NCBI GenBank assembly: GCA_029204225.1
Contig: CM055095.1
Location: 50,662,841 to 50,726,840, forward strand
Length of the DNA stretch: 64,000 nt
Direction: 5' to 3'
Origin: Diphasiastrum complanatum
Lineage: Eukaryota; Streptophyta; Lycopodiopsida; Lycopodiales; Lycopodiaceae
Below are positions 10,285-25,325 of this stretch, one piece after another; positions within the stretch are counted from its first letter, which is position 1, and every line of letters begins with the position of its first letter. Under the pieces are notes generated by a model that was given only the letters and a program-made list of their open reading frames with translations, had not been told where the DNA came from and searched no databases. Both the position numbers and the translations under genes were made by a program.

Positions 10285-12598
10285 TTTGCGACGAATATAT
10301 ATATGGGCTATTTTCTTCTAAAATAATTTATCCAACATAATGAATTTAACTTGCTTATGGGATTATCGATAGGGTTTAAAGAGCAGCTCTTAAACCCAAA
10401 AGTCAAGACATAAAAATAAGGTCTTATTGGAAATATATATATGTGATGGATGAAATGTCCTCAAATATCCATTCTTAAAAATACTTAAGAGCTGGATTAT
10501 TGAAGTGTAGCTTATTGCACATATGTATTAATTGACTTATTAGCAGATTGAAAAAGAGTTCACAATCTAGCGTTGAAAGAAATAAATGCTCGCATTGATT
10601 GTTGGGCTATCATATTTTGGCATGGGTTATTGAGGTGTCATAAGCTTGAGATATGTTTATATATATATCTAAGAATTGTCTCTCATTATGTTTTATGATC
10701 TTTGGGATTTTGAAGACCAATTGCCTCTCATAATACATCTCTCCATTCTCGTGTTTAATGTGTTATGAATACATGAGGCTCCATCCACTGCAAAACAACT
10801 CTTCCACAAAGTAGGTTTGCATCTGTCCATTCTCTTGTTTTATGTGTTATGAATATATGAGGCTCCATCTACCATAATGCAACTTGTTCATCCCTATTTT
10901 TTTATTATGTACGTGATATATTTATATAGCTTCCCCCCACCGTTGTGTGTGTGTGTGTGCGCGCGCGCGCACGCGCGTAAGAAAAAGAGATTCTCCAATC
11001 CACCACAACTTATGGAGCCCCCTTCAACATGGCTCGATAAGTTTTGGTAGATTGGAGCCTCTCTTCTTCTTTATATGTGTTTATATATACATGTGTGTGT
11101 CTGCACATGCGCATGCACGTGTATATTTAATGCAAGAAATCATATCACCATCCAACTTACTTGAACTTTAAATTTCCAAAATAACCTTTCAAAATTCACC
11201 AATCCTAATTACATAACATCAACAACTACTACAATACTTCCAAATATCCATCTACCACACAACACTACTATAATTTTGTGTGATTCAAGGCCTCTCGTGA
11301 TCTTCTTTGATCATTTTGTTTCCTTTTTGTTAAATGTCTGTCAGCCTCTTGCAGTAAAGCTTCAGAAAAGTTGCAAAATGTCCTAAGAAGTTTGTACAAC
11401 AAATTCAAGTGGAACTTGGGCTTCCAACATCAAGAGAGGAGGTTATTCCTATTGTTGATGTGGCACCAAGTAAGCTATGCAAGAACTTACCTCTGCCCAT
11501 AGACTTTAAAAGACACCAAATTGCAGCCACATTGTGGAACCAATTGAAATTCGTCGACTTTGCATCGGTATCCAAGCTTGTTGTATGAGCCATACAATTG
11601 CAAAAATGTACTGTAAGCCACTTTGAAATTCATTCAAGTACCTAATTAAAATTGGCATTCTTTCGAAACATTACAACTTCATAAATATGTGATTTTTTAG
11701 TGGATAGTAGATAAACAATCTACGTTCTTGTGTAGAAGACAAATCTAACAAAGTGCATCCTTTATTGTTGTACCATTAGACAAGGAAGTAGTCTCACAAA
11801 ATCTACATAAGAAATAGTACTAACAAGGTGATATAAAATATCATGAGGAGCTTCCCCTGCAGGTACGCTCTAGAAGCACTTAAATTGTTGGAATAAAAAA
11901 ACAAAAATTGCAATATAAAAAATGAAAAAATATAAAAGAACCCATTTTAATGCTCAAACTCACCTAAGAGCGACACCTCAACTTTTAGCAAATCATCATG
12001 AAAGATTACGACTATCAGGCTCAAAAAGCATTTAAATTGTTGGAAAAAGTAATAAAAGAATAAAAAAGAAGATTGCAATACAGAACGTCTAAAACTATTA
12101 CATAACTCATTTTAATGTTGAAACTCACCTAAGAATGATACCTTAGCTTTTAGCAAATCATCACAATAGCTAATTATTATCGCTACAGACTTAAAATAAT
12201 TAATAAAAGTAGTACAAGCCAATTGCTGAATTGCCATTTCATATGTTGATCATGAAATCGGAGGTTATTTGTTAGTAAGAATGCATCAATCTTAGTAACA
12301 AATTTTTATAGGTTTCTAGAGTCTCATATTTAATGACTTTCAGTGAGGTATTAAAAGTTGTTGGGTATAAATAATTTTGGATTATATGCATTGGAAATCT
12401 TTGTCACACTTCCATTCGAGTTGATCACAGAATTAAGGATGCCCTTGAACAGAATTCTTTGACACTGATTTGGTGTAGGAAGATCACAAAACCCCTAGGT
12501 TGCATGATTCTCAGCTAACAATCATAATCTATTGCAGGCAAAGGAGCAATTTATACACTAGTGGAGAATATGGACCCACTCGAGAAATTAGGCACCAG
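10246..12598. other. Non-coding stretch
   Basis: No gene seen. It opens with (TG)n at 10246-10282, starting exactly where LTR A ends. Further repeats: a direct repeat of about 42 bp at 10743 and 10829, an alternating purine-pyrimidine tract near 10944, and a diverged tandem duplication of about 152 bp with units starting at about 11874 and 12026. AT-rich otherwise. Confidence 0.6.
10944..10979. repeat. Alternating purine-pyrimidine tract
   Basis: (TG)n runs straight into (CG)n and ACGCGCGTA, 36 bases of strict purine-pyrimidine alternation. Such tracts can adopt Z-DNA under supercoiling; that behaviour is inference. Confidence 0.7.
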
Positions 12599-15402
12599 CT
12601 ACTCCTCGTCATTTCTTGTTGAATTAGCTGTGCGGACCCAATTCAAAAGATAGCTTGGTTTGGGGACTGGGTGATCGACATGCACAAGCCCTTGTAGCAT
12701 CCGGTGCACCAGTGCCATCGAAGGCCTCGCCTCGGGATTCTCATTGATACACCAGAATGCTACCTGAACAAGCAATTCAACTTGGATCATGTCAAAATCT
12801 GCACCAAGGCAAGGGTCCACAATCTCTGCATAATCTCCAGATTCCATCTTTTCCCAGGCCCATGCAGGGAAGTAGCCTGCAGGGTCCTGGGGAAAGTTAT
12901 AAATGAAGTTCCGTCTTCCTCCAATAATCTCCAACACTACCATACCATAGCTGAATACATCAATCTTGGGAGTGAGTGGCGCATGCTCAAAGGAGCACTC
13001 TGGGGCAAGATAACCAAGTGTGCCCGCTCCATGCGAGGTCATGGTGCGTGTGTGTTCTCTATTCATGAGCCTGGCAAGACCGAAATCTGCTAGCTTCACA
13101 TGGAAAAACTTGTCTAGAAGGATGTTCTGAGGCTTAATGTCACGGTGGATGATTCTGTATTTGCGGCAATCTTCGTGCAAATACATCAAAGCTCTTGCTG
13201 TCTCCACAACAATCTGAAAGCGTATCCTCCATTCTAGAATTATAGATGTCTGTTGACGCCGAAAAATAAACTTGTCAAGAGAGCCTAGTTCCACATACTC
13301 GTAAACCAGCAATCTTTGGGTGCCTTCTGCACAATATCCATGGAGACGAACAAGATTCACGTGATGAATGCTCCCTATTGTCATTACTTCACTGAGGAGT
13401 CCTTTTTCGCCCGCTGTGTTTAACTTCTCCAACCGCTTAACGGCCACAGAATACTTGGCTTGTCCAACCTCTCCCTTGAACACCGACCCAAAAGCCCCCT
13501 TTCCAATCTCTTCACGGAAGTTCTTAGTCGCAGCTTTTAACTCACTGTACGTAAACTTCAGAACTGGTGAGCTTCTCAGCGTCTCGAATTTTGTTTCCAA
13601 TGCCATTTGCCGCAGCTTTTTTCTTCTCCGAACAAGAGAGAAGAAAACTATGAGAAGAACAAAAATGAAACCAAGACTGCTGGCAAATGCCAACAGTAGT
13701 TTACTTGAATTACGCTTCTGCTGCAGACTCAAGGGAGGTTGGGTTGGCGCAGGGGCAGGGGCAGGGGCAGGGGTAACTTGCGGAAGAGCCGAGACTTTTA
13801 AGTAAGAATTGCGATCGCCGCTACCAACACTTGCATTATGATAGCGACCATTCCAAAGTGGGCCTGTTTTTAACCAGCATTTTTGCAGAAGATACGAATA
13901 AACAAATCCATTACATTGACAGCCCTCTCCACACTTCTGCGTACAAGTGCTGAAGTTGAGGCTCTCACCTCCAGCAGAATCTACAACTGGGTAATCAATG
14001 GAAACCAAGCTCGCAAACTCCACAGAATCGATGCTACTGCATTGTGAAGATAGTAGTGGAACGATCGGTTTGCAACCCTGAAATCTATCCGCTGGATCAA
14101 TTAATTCATAGCCCTCAGGACAGTTGCATATGATCATGTCCGCGTGGGTTATAGTTACAGGTATACAGATACCATAAGGACCACATACCCCATACACATC
14201 ACTGCAAGGATCTCGGACAATATCAGCTTCCACAGACCAAGTTGAAGATTGTCCAAGTGTCCATTTATAGATGCGTAAACCTCCATCAGGATCCAGTGTC
14301 ACTCTTCTGAGTGCAGGGTCATTAATTCCGGTACTATTTAGAATAAGAGTGGTCACATTCGTCCTGGAATAGACAAGGTTAAGGCCTCCTAAGGTGTCTA
14401 CATATGCATAATCAGTATGAGGTATTCTAATGATCGGATATCCCTGAGGGTAGTCCTTCCAATTTGTTGGCCAATCTGTGTAAGTGCCTGTATTTGTCAT
14501 GTTCCAAACGAACATGAATTGATTGTTATTGTCCCAGGTGCAAATATACCTACCTTCTCCCCAGTCTTCGGCTGTTTTCCACGATTGAAGCTTTCTGCTC
14601 GCATTGGAAAAATACTTCTGCCCGGGTAAGAGCGTGTTTGTTGGAGTGTCAAAACTCTGCCAGACGGTGGAGTTCCTGTTGTCCAAGAGGACTAGGTTGC
14701 CTGTGTCCAGCAGGTAAGCTCCTATGACATTGAGCTGCATACAGCATGTTAGTTGCACCCACATTGCAAATTCACAACTGGTTCATGGCTCAATCAGTAG
14801 GCAGATTGACAATAGTGACTCAGCGGACATAATAAGCTTCCAAAGTCGAGCCCTTACAAAGATCCATAAGACACTACAGAGCTTTACTTTCAGCATAGCA
14901 AAGCACCCACGGCCAAAAAGAAAACGTGGGATCAAAACAATTTAAAGAACTACTATAGTTTTCGAACCTTTACTTAATGATTCAAACTAGCCAAGAGATG
15001 GATTGACTGATGGCTTACATTTTGAGTCGTGGAAGCCCATACAACCTGAGAGGTCTCAAAATAAGGATCAGACACCACCAGTCTCCCGTCGGAGGAAAGC
15101 TGTAGGTAAGCAAAGTGGCTCACTTTGAGATTTCTGTCTGCCATCCAGACTGATGTGCGGATGGGAGAGGTATACCAAACTGCAAGCGTGTAGTTGCTAA
15201 AGTCGGTGCTTCCCGACAAAAAGTAGAAACCCAGCTCGAAGACTCCATTAGGTGACACCAGCGTCTGATTTGTATAAAGGATCGAGGACAACCCCATTCT
15301 GCTCACGTTGTTTTGCTCTGCTGCAACCCCAATCTGGCCCAGTACATGCAACAACGCCACTACTAGAAAAGCTGCAAGACATCTAGACGTCATATTCGTC
15401 AT
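12599..15402 (-). CDS. G-type lectin S-receptor-like serine/threonine kinase
   Basis: Plasma-membrane receptor kinase of the S-domain (SD2-like) class. I read two coding exons, 15402-15019 and 14734-12599, with an intron at 14735-15018 (donor GTAAGC, acceptor TGCAG, phase 0), giving about 839 residues. In order: signal peptide (about 1-28), bulb-lectin domain (LSSDGRLVVSD, LLDTGNLVLL), S-locus glycoprotein region, EGF-like cysteines (about 305-349), PAN-like domain (about 360-443), an Ala-Pro run (450-458), a transmembrane helix (about 474-496) and a kinase domain (about 530-808). Kinase signatures: GKGAFG, VAVK, HRDIKPQN, DFG and APE, so an active RD kinase is expected. The ligand is unknown. 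No disabling change is seen. The minus-strand Met at 15402 directly precedes a good signal peptide. Confidence 0.93.
14735..15018 (-). other. Intron of the receptor kinase gene
   Basis: 284 bp between Asn-AAT and Leu-CTC codons. The donor is GTAAGC and the acceptor TATGCAG, with a CTAAC branch-point-like motif about 17 bases before the exon. Joining the flanks restores an uninterrupted lectin domain. Confidence 0.8.
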
Positions 15403-18625
<3,223 letters not shown>

Positions 18626-19857
18626 TGTTAAATCTATCTTGTAAATCGTTCTAACTAATCAACCAATCAGTTGTCATCACTCATAAAAATCTTATGCTGT
18701 CGCACAGTCTGCATATTTACATGTAAAATAAGATAGGCGAAAAACGTGACTATCTGCATGAATACAAGTAAATTTTCACAAGCGAAAAAGGTGACACTAT
18801 GTTTTTACACATGATTTGTGACAGGCGAAAAAGGCGACACTGTCCTACAAATCCCAAAGGTGTCCTACAAATGCCAAAGGTGCCCTTATAGAAATGCAAA
18901 GCTACCCTGGAAATCGGTTTTTAAGGCATTTGTAAGAGTGTCGCATTTTTCGCATTTTCACCAGCGTTGATTTTAGGGAAGGCTGACATCACGACCTTCT
19001 CACGCTCATCCCAAGCACTGTGCAATAAGATTTGACAATGACAGCAGCCACTCACGATCTCCATAGACAACACATGTACTTTTGTACCTTCTTCATATTC
19101 ACACCTGTAAAAATTATGTATATATTGAATACCATCTGCGTATTCAAACAACGCATATCAGAACGACATCAGAATAGAAGAGAGAGAACGAAACATCACT
19201 GATAATCAGAGATAGACATCGTAGATGCTTTCATGCATTGATTCCTTTCTTCCAGATGTATTGTCAGTAATAGGTTCACCACCTTTACAGATTGTGTGAT
19301 TAGCTTTGTGAAACACACAGTTACGTTTATTATTGTTTTGTGCTCACCTGCATTATTAACCTGTCTATATCGTTATACTTAATCTGATTACAACTCTGTT
19401 TGTTCTGCGTTCAGATTTGTGTCAATATTGCAATGCTTTTCTACATTCTGTTTGGCTTTCTTATTACTTAATCTGGTAGTTTGCTCTTCATGAATTATTA
19501 TTAGTCTAGTTGTTCATGACTAATATTTAGTCTTGCTCTTCGTGACTAATTCATGACTGATTATTAGTCTAGCTCTTCGCAACTACTAATTTGTCTAGCT
19601 GTTCGCGACAAATTGTCTTTCTGATATTTTGATGCTTAATGTTTGGCTACGTAATCAGATCGAACGTGATTACTACCACTAATGTTCCGTTCAAGTCTGA
19701 TAGGCGTAGTCATGCTTGAGAAAAGAGTGAGATAGCTTATTTCGCTGCGCACAAACAATTTTCTTTTGAGTTCGTTTCTTTTTCGAGTTTCGAGTTCGTT
19801 TCTTTTCGTGTTCATTTTTTTTTTCGAGTTATCTTCTTCACACCCCTCTTTCCAACA
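18626..19857 (+). mobile_element. Left LTR of copia D
   Basis: About 1232 bp, TGTTAAATC to TTCCAACA. Three boxes of the type AGGCGAAAAACGTGAC occur at 18735, 18780 and 18823. A degenerate array with units built on TAGTCTAGCTCTTCGCGAC spans about 19490-19620. Both are conserved in the right LTR. Confidence 0.85.
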
Positions 19858-19869
19858 TGGTACCAGAGC
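19858..19869 (+). other. Primer binding site of copia D
   Basis: TGGTACCAGAGC directly follows the LTR, one mismatch from the usual plant initiator tRNA-Met site. Confidence 0.8.
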
Positions 19870-20013
19870 TATTTTCTGTAGCCTGATAAGCTTCCACAGA
19901 AACAAGACTCTACTAGCTGATAGAATAATTGTCTTCTTGTTCTGTAATTTAGCACCATATTTTCATACTTAAGTCACTGATAGTTATTCCTATCACCTAG
20001 ACTAATCTTCCAC

Positions 20014-21287
20014 ATGGATTCCCAAGGGAAAGCCAGTCCTATCATGGACAAGCTTGATCGAGCCAATTACGTCTGTGAAAATTTAAGATGAAAACGGTGC
20101 TAATAGCTAAGGAGTTGTATGACGTTGTTACAGGTGCAGAAGGGAAACCCAAAGCTGACGACACAGCAATCTCCAGATGGAAGCTGATGGAAAGACATTT
20201 GTGCTAATCATCCTCAACATTTCGGATACTCAGATTGGCCATGTGTCCGAAGTCCAGACATCCAAAGAAGTCTAGGACATCTTGAGCACATTATATGAAC
20301 TGTGAGATATAGCTTCCAAGCTACATCTCAGGAAGAAATTTTGCTCCCTCAAGATGGCGAATGGTGATTCCTGTAGAATCACATCAACCAATTCAAAAAC
20401 CTGCTGAAGCAAATGGCCGCTATTAGATCTGTCATAGACAATCAAGACGCAGTGATGCAACTGCTTACAAGCTTGTCAAGCTCATATGACAACTGGGTGA
20501 TGATCATCATGACACATCCAAAGCTGACTCTTTCAAGAGTCATCACAAAGTTGTTGCAGGAAGACAAGGAGAGGAACGAAACCCCTAGTTTCTCAGCTAA
20601 TTCAATTCTCACGCCTTGTACACCAACAAGAGCATGACTAAGCAGAAGAAGAAGAAAGGCTCGAAGCAATCAAAGCAAGACCAGAATTCAGCACAACACA
20701 AAGAATAGTCAAATCCACAGACAAAGAAGAAGCTGTTCTGCAGATATTACAAGAGAAACAACCACGAGATTCAAGACTGCCGGATACTACAAGCAAAGAA
20801 CAATAGCAAGGGACAGTCGAATCAAGTGGCCAATGCAGCTACAGAAGCTCCACAGCCCATTCAAGAACCGGATCATGATGCCTTCATGACCAGCCATCAA
20901 GGAGCATCCAATGACAGTTCTTGGTTCTTGGATTCCGGTGCCACTCAACATATGACCAGTCTCATTGGCTGTTTCGAGTCCTATACACCCTACAGTACCA
21001 ACATATATGTTCACCTTGGCGATAATAGCACACAAGCTAAGGTGAAGGTATTGTGAGTTTAAGCTTTGCAAATGATCAATCTAAGCTGCTTTCTAAAGTC
21101 CTATATGTACCCAATTTATCTACGAATCTGCTCTTTGTAAGCAAAATCACAGATCTAGAACATAAAGTAAAATTCGAATGTGATCAGTGCAAAGTAGTTG
21201 ATAGGACAGGCAATATCCTAGCACTCAGAAAGAGGCATGGATACTTTTATAGATCAAGTCATTGCTTTTCTACCTCTAGTTAGGCAC
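20014..21287 (+). pseudogene. Copia gag, zinc knuckle and protease (element D)
   Basis: Gag opens at 20014 (ATGGATTCCC) with MDKLDRANY-like residues and is broken by several frameshifts and stops. The middle part shows LLTSLSSSYDNWVMIIM, a UBN2-type gag signature. The zinc knuckle reads CRYYKRNNHEIQDC, where the second Cys is replaced by Tyr. The protease active site is FLDSGATQHMT near 20928. A GAG-pre-integrase-like part (VLYVPNLSTNLLFVSK) follows up to a stop near 21283. Confidence 0.82.
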
Positions 21288-21297
21288 TCAGTACTTC

Positions 21298-22481
21298 TAT
21301 TCAAGCAAATAAAAGTTTACTTTGGCATTGTAATAAAGTCGAGTTACCTATCTGTCAAGACTGTTTAGTTGGTAAACAGACTAGGAAACTATTTAGATCA
21401 ATCCATCAGCATACTACTAGAGGATTGGTAGATGTTGTGCATTAAGACATTTGTGGCCCGATCAAGAATCCTTATCTGAAGGATGCAAAGTATCTTTTAA
21501 CTTTTATTGATGAATTATCCAGAAGACCTATGGTGTGCTTTATCAAGAAGAAATCAGAAGCTTTCAATTGCCTCATAATCTTCAAGGAGTGTGCAGAAAA
21601 AGAGACTAGAAGGACGATCAAGGCCCTAAGGTTTGACAATGGTGGAGAGTACATCTCTACTAAATTTAAGAAGTACTGCCAGAGCCAAGGCATTGAGCAA
21701 CAATTCATCACTCCTTACAGTCCTCAGTCAAATGGCTTAGCTGAGAGGAAGGACCATACTCTGGTTGAATCAGCCAAATGTATGCTGGTGCATGCATCGC
21801 TGCCCAAGAGCTTCTAGGCCGAAGCTGTCTCCACTACAGCTTACGTCCAAAACAGATGCTCAACCAAGGCCCTCTCAGATAAAACACCCCATGAGGTGTG
21901 GACAGGCTCTAAGCCTTCTATTAAGAACCTAAGAGTGTTCGGATGCGTTGCCTAGGCGTAGATCCCAAAAGATACGAGGAATAAATTCGACTTCCAAGGT
22001 CTCAAGACCATCCTGATTGGATATACTTCATCTGATAACACATACAAGTTGTATGATCCCGATACCTTGCAAGTCTTGTACAACCAGGATACAATATTTA
22101 TCGAGGATCAGTTTGTTGACATCAAAGGCAAAGATATTGTTCTAGGAAAACCTTCATCACCTGCCATTGACACAACTATCCGAGATTTAGGCTCAAGAGT
22201 GTCCATTGTCGATCAACTGTTTGATGTGAATCAGACGAAGATGTTGCTGCTACCCAGCAACAAGTCCCAAGAGTGGTTCATCAGCCGATTCCTCCCAGAA
22301 GATCAAGCCGAGTACGCACACAGCCCACAAGGTATACTCCTGAGTCTGCATGTCTCTTGATACAGCAACCGACAATAGTTGAAGAGGCACTCAGCCAACT
22401 AGACTCTAATCTCTAGAGAGAAGCCATGGACAGAGAGTATTTCTCTCTGATCAAGAACCAGACGTGGTCATTAGTCAAAGC
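21298..22481 (+). pseudogene. Copia integrase and truncated RT start (element D)
   Basis: The integrase keeps LLWHCNK...CQDCLVGKQTRK (zinc region shortened), DICGPIKN, RFDNGGEY and NGLAERKDHT (the D,D,E residues). Stops occur at about 21445, 21817 and 21955. The following RT N-terminus (REAMDREYFSLIKNQTWSLV) ends abruptly at 22481, where element E5 begins. The RT catalytic core is absent from the window. Confidence 0.82.
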
Positions 22482-23242
22482 TGTGCAAAAAAGTACAAAA
22501 AGGACCAAGAGTGGATCCTAATCTGATCCTCAAGAGGGATTGGTTGTCAGATTACTTGATCTATCAATCTACTTGAGATCAAGATCAATCTAGATCAATT
22601 CTAGACACAAAATCCTAACAAGAACAATCATTAACTGAAGGTAGGTGTACTTTTTGGTTTTCCACGTGTAAAACCCTTTCTGAGTACGGAATCCAACCTA
22701 AAAATCAAGTACACATTGATAGAACCTTAAAACAATCAAAACAAATGTAGACAAATGGAGAGAATCACTCAAAATTGCTTCGAAAACCAAGATTGGTGTC
22801 TCACATTGATTGTGGACAAATGTGGCTCTATATATACAATAAGTGGGAGCTCGTGGTAATGATCATCCCTCTGATCCCACATGTGTGAAGGTGCTTTGTC
22901 ATATGATGATTCATCATGCAAAACTGACACTTGGAAGTCAAAATTCGCCTACTTTAGCTTATTCCGCACATGTGAGCTGTCCTTTACACATGTGATATGA
23001 CACCTAACCAAAGGATGTGGCTCATGCAATCAATAGATTGATGCCATGTGTCATATGTCTAGAAAACTAGTTTTTGGCCTTTTTAGCCACTAGAACTTGA
23101 ATTAAATCATATGTACAACCTATAAGATTATGGTACATGACAAGTACATTATTTTTACACGTGGGAACAGGCTCCACACATGTGTGTTTATCTATATACA
23201 AGGTTTTTGGCCTCTACCAAGCTTATTTTTGCATTTTTCACA
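22482..23242 (-). mobile_element. 3' LTR of E5
   Basis: On the minus strand it starts TGTGAAAAATGC after the polypurine tract and ends TTTTGCACA. The CAAAAAAGTACAAAAAGG motif at 22486 is repeated (CAAAAAGTACAAAAAGG) at 26924 in the remnant of the other LTR. Confidence 0.8.
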
Positions 23243-23679
23243 CTCCTCCTCAAAAATCTAGCTTGATGGAAAACATGATGATCTTGAACTTGACTCCATG
23301 GGTTGAATTGGTCTTTGCTGGTTCAAAAAGGTGTGAAGATCAGCCAATGAGCTTTATGTTGATTTGAAATCACCATATCCATGATAGTGCTTCTTTGATG
23401 TTGACATCTTTGATGAGCTTGAGAGCTTTGCACCATCCTAGCACCTCCAAAATTGATTCCTTCCAATTTTCATGTAGTTGCTTGACCTTGAGGCTTGCTC
23501 CTTCTTCATGTGCATGCTCCTTCATGAGAAAATAAAGATTTCTTCTTGATTTATTAGGATCACAAAGATCTAACATCACGTTACCACGATCTAGAGAATT
23601 AGACTCATCCAAATTGGCAAGACTATGCATGCTATAATAACAAAGTGTTTTCATCATATCTTCATGCTTGTTTACCATG

Positions 23680-24369
23680 CTAATCTCAGATCCAATGAGG
23701 CTAAATACTCACTATGGAGATAAGTGTCTTTAGAGGATGATTCACTTACTCTCATAAAGAGTTTACAATCCTAAATACAAATTTTCAAACTATGAGTGAA
23801 CAAATCACTTTTGCTCTTACATGACTCAAGAGCATACATTTGATGAAATAACCATTTGCTTTCTAATTGATTTAAAATCAATTCAACCTTTTAAGAACAT
23901 CATCTATGTTCTCAAGAGAGACTTCATACTCAACTAGTATGGCTTTACTCCAATTTTGAAATGCAATGATCTCACTAAAGCAAATTGATTTATCAAATGA
24001 CATAGGAGAAGTAAGTATGAGACGTATACCACATGAGGTATGCTCCTCTTTCCCTTGAAATGTGAGCCACATGGACTCAACCATGTTTCTTGAGATTCTT
24101 TTTGGAATCACAGCTTGAGAAGGTCTCTCCTCCTCAATCCTTGACATACTTGAACCTTGAGAAGGACTCTTCTCCTCAATCCTTGGCACACTTGAACCTT
24201 GAGATGACTCCTTAAGATCCTCTTCATGATGCTCCTTTTTTATGGAAATCCAAGACCTCCATGTCTCATAATGATCACAGCAAGTATGACCATTCAATAT
24301 GCACTTCCTATGATTATCAAGATTACTTATGCTAGAAACATAAGTCCAAAATTCACCACAACTTGGCAT
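23680..24369 (-). pseudogene. E5 ORF 2: Ser/Glu repeat plus second copy of an unknown domain
   Basis: The frame (24369-23878) is followed by a decayed continuation to about 23680. It holds a 14-residue repeat (SQGSSVPRIEEKSP then SQGSSMSRIEEERP). From about 23979 it has a domain starting FSEIIAFQNWSKAILVEY, which also occurs in the upstream ORF. The later part, in another frame (CKLFMRVSESSSKDTYLH), matches CKLLMRISEASKVDTYIH there. The first segment faintly resembles the start of copia RT (EEA...W..AM..E), but the rest does not. Function unknown. Confidence 0.45.
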
Positions 24370-25325
24370 GATTTTTTTTTTCCAATATTGAAATCAAAAG
24401 GTATTTTCATCTCAATAAGGCTAACTACTTGCTTATGGATATAAGTGTCCACTTTGGATGCTTCACTTATTCTCATAAGAAGTTTACAACTTGCCTTTAA
24501 GATTGAAAATTTACAATTTTCATCTTTATGAATGAACACATCATTCATGATCTTATTGAAACCAAAAGATCCTACATTATGAAGATATTTCCATTTCCTT
24601 GACTTCATAACTAATGTAAGCTTACAAGGAAAACATATTTTGCTATCTTTTAAGGCATCACACTCAACAAGTATTGCCTTAATCCACCTTTGAGATACAA
24701 AAATCTCTTCAAAGCAAAATGGTTCTTCATAAGTTGACATGATAGCATAAATGAAACTATTTTCATTTTGTGATTGCTGTTCCTTATTCTTGATTGATTT
24801 CTCTTGGATCATAACAATAAGTTTGAGCTTATTTAAAGTTCCAAGCAAAATACTTTCCAAGGACATAAAATAAATCCAAGTTACTTTCATGAGAGTGACA
24901 TCTATCTTTGCATCTTGAACCAAACAATGCACTTCCAAATGAAAAATTTCAAAAGATTTGACATGTGTTGTGATGGACTCTTGAAGACAAATCTTGCAAG
25001 TCCTTGCGAGACTCCAAGCCTCATTCACCTTTCCACAAAGGAAACACCTTTCCTTGGACTTGTCCTTCTTGTATTTGCATTTTGAACTTGAAGCTCCATC
25101 CTTCACCTCGGCCCCCTTGCTTTGGTTATCCTTGGATGGATTGGTCTTCTTTTTGTAGCATCTTGAGAAAAAATATCCTCCATTGCCAAAAAGGTTGCAC
25201 TCAGGATCCTTTCTTTCCTTCAATAGGATGCCACCTATTGATGTCATGTGAATAAAAACCTGTGATACGATTCTACAAATGTAAATTCTAACTCTCAAGA
25301 GACTAGATTTGAACATCTTCAACAA
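24327..25325 (-). CDS. E5 ORF 1: 332-aa zinc-motif protein of unknown function
   Basis: A single open frame. Residues 43-56 resemble a decayed gag zinc knuckle followed by a Lys-rich run (RCYKKK). Residues 94-113 form CFLCG...TCKIC, a CX2C-X12-CX2C pair. Residues 203-313 are a domain (FEEIFVSQRWIKAILVE ... KIPFDFN) that is repeated downstream at about 23979-23680. The start codon is uncertain because the first 40 residues look non-coding. No protease, integrase or RT catalytic motifs are present. It is probably a gag-derived or accessory ORF of a non-autonomous element. Confidence 0.45.
   Translation of the reverse strand: MLKMFKSSLLRVRIYICRIVSQVFIHMTSIGGILLKERKDPECNLFGNGGYFFSRCYKKKTNPSKDNQSKGAEVKDGASSSKCKYKKDKSKERCFLCGKVNEAWSLARTCKICLQESITTHVKSFEIFHLEVHCLVQDAKIDVTLMKVTWIYFMSLESILLGTLNKLKLIVMIQEKSIKNKEQQSQNENSFIYAIMSTYEEPFCFEEIFVSQRWIKAILVECDALKDSKICFPCKLTLVMKSRKWKYLHNVGSFGFNKIMNDVFIHKDENCKFSILKASCKLLMRISEASKVDTYIHKQVVSLIEMKIPFDFNIGKKKSCQVVVNFGLMFLA

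Noticed and set aside
12704-13805. Plus-strand ORFs opposite the receptor kinase
   Set aside because: Antisense shadows of the kinase exon with no independent coding signal.
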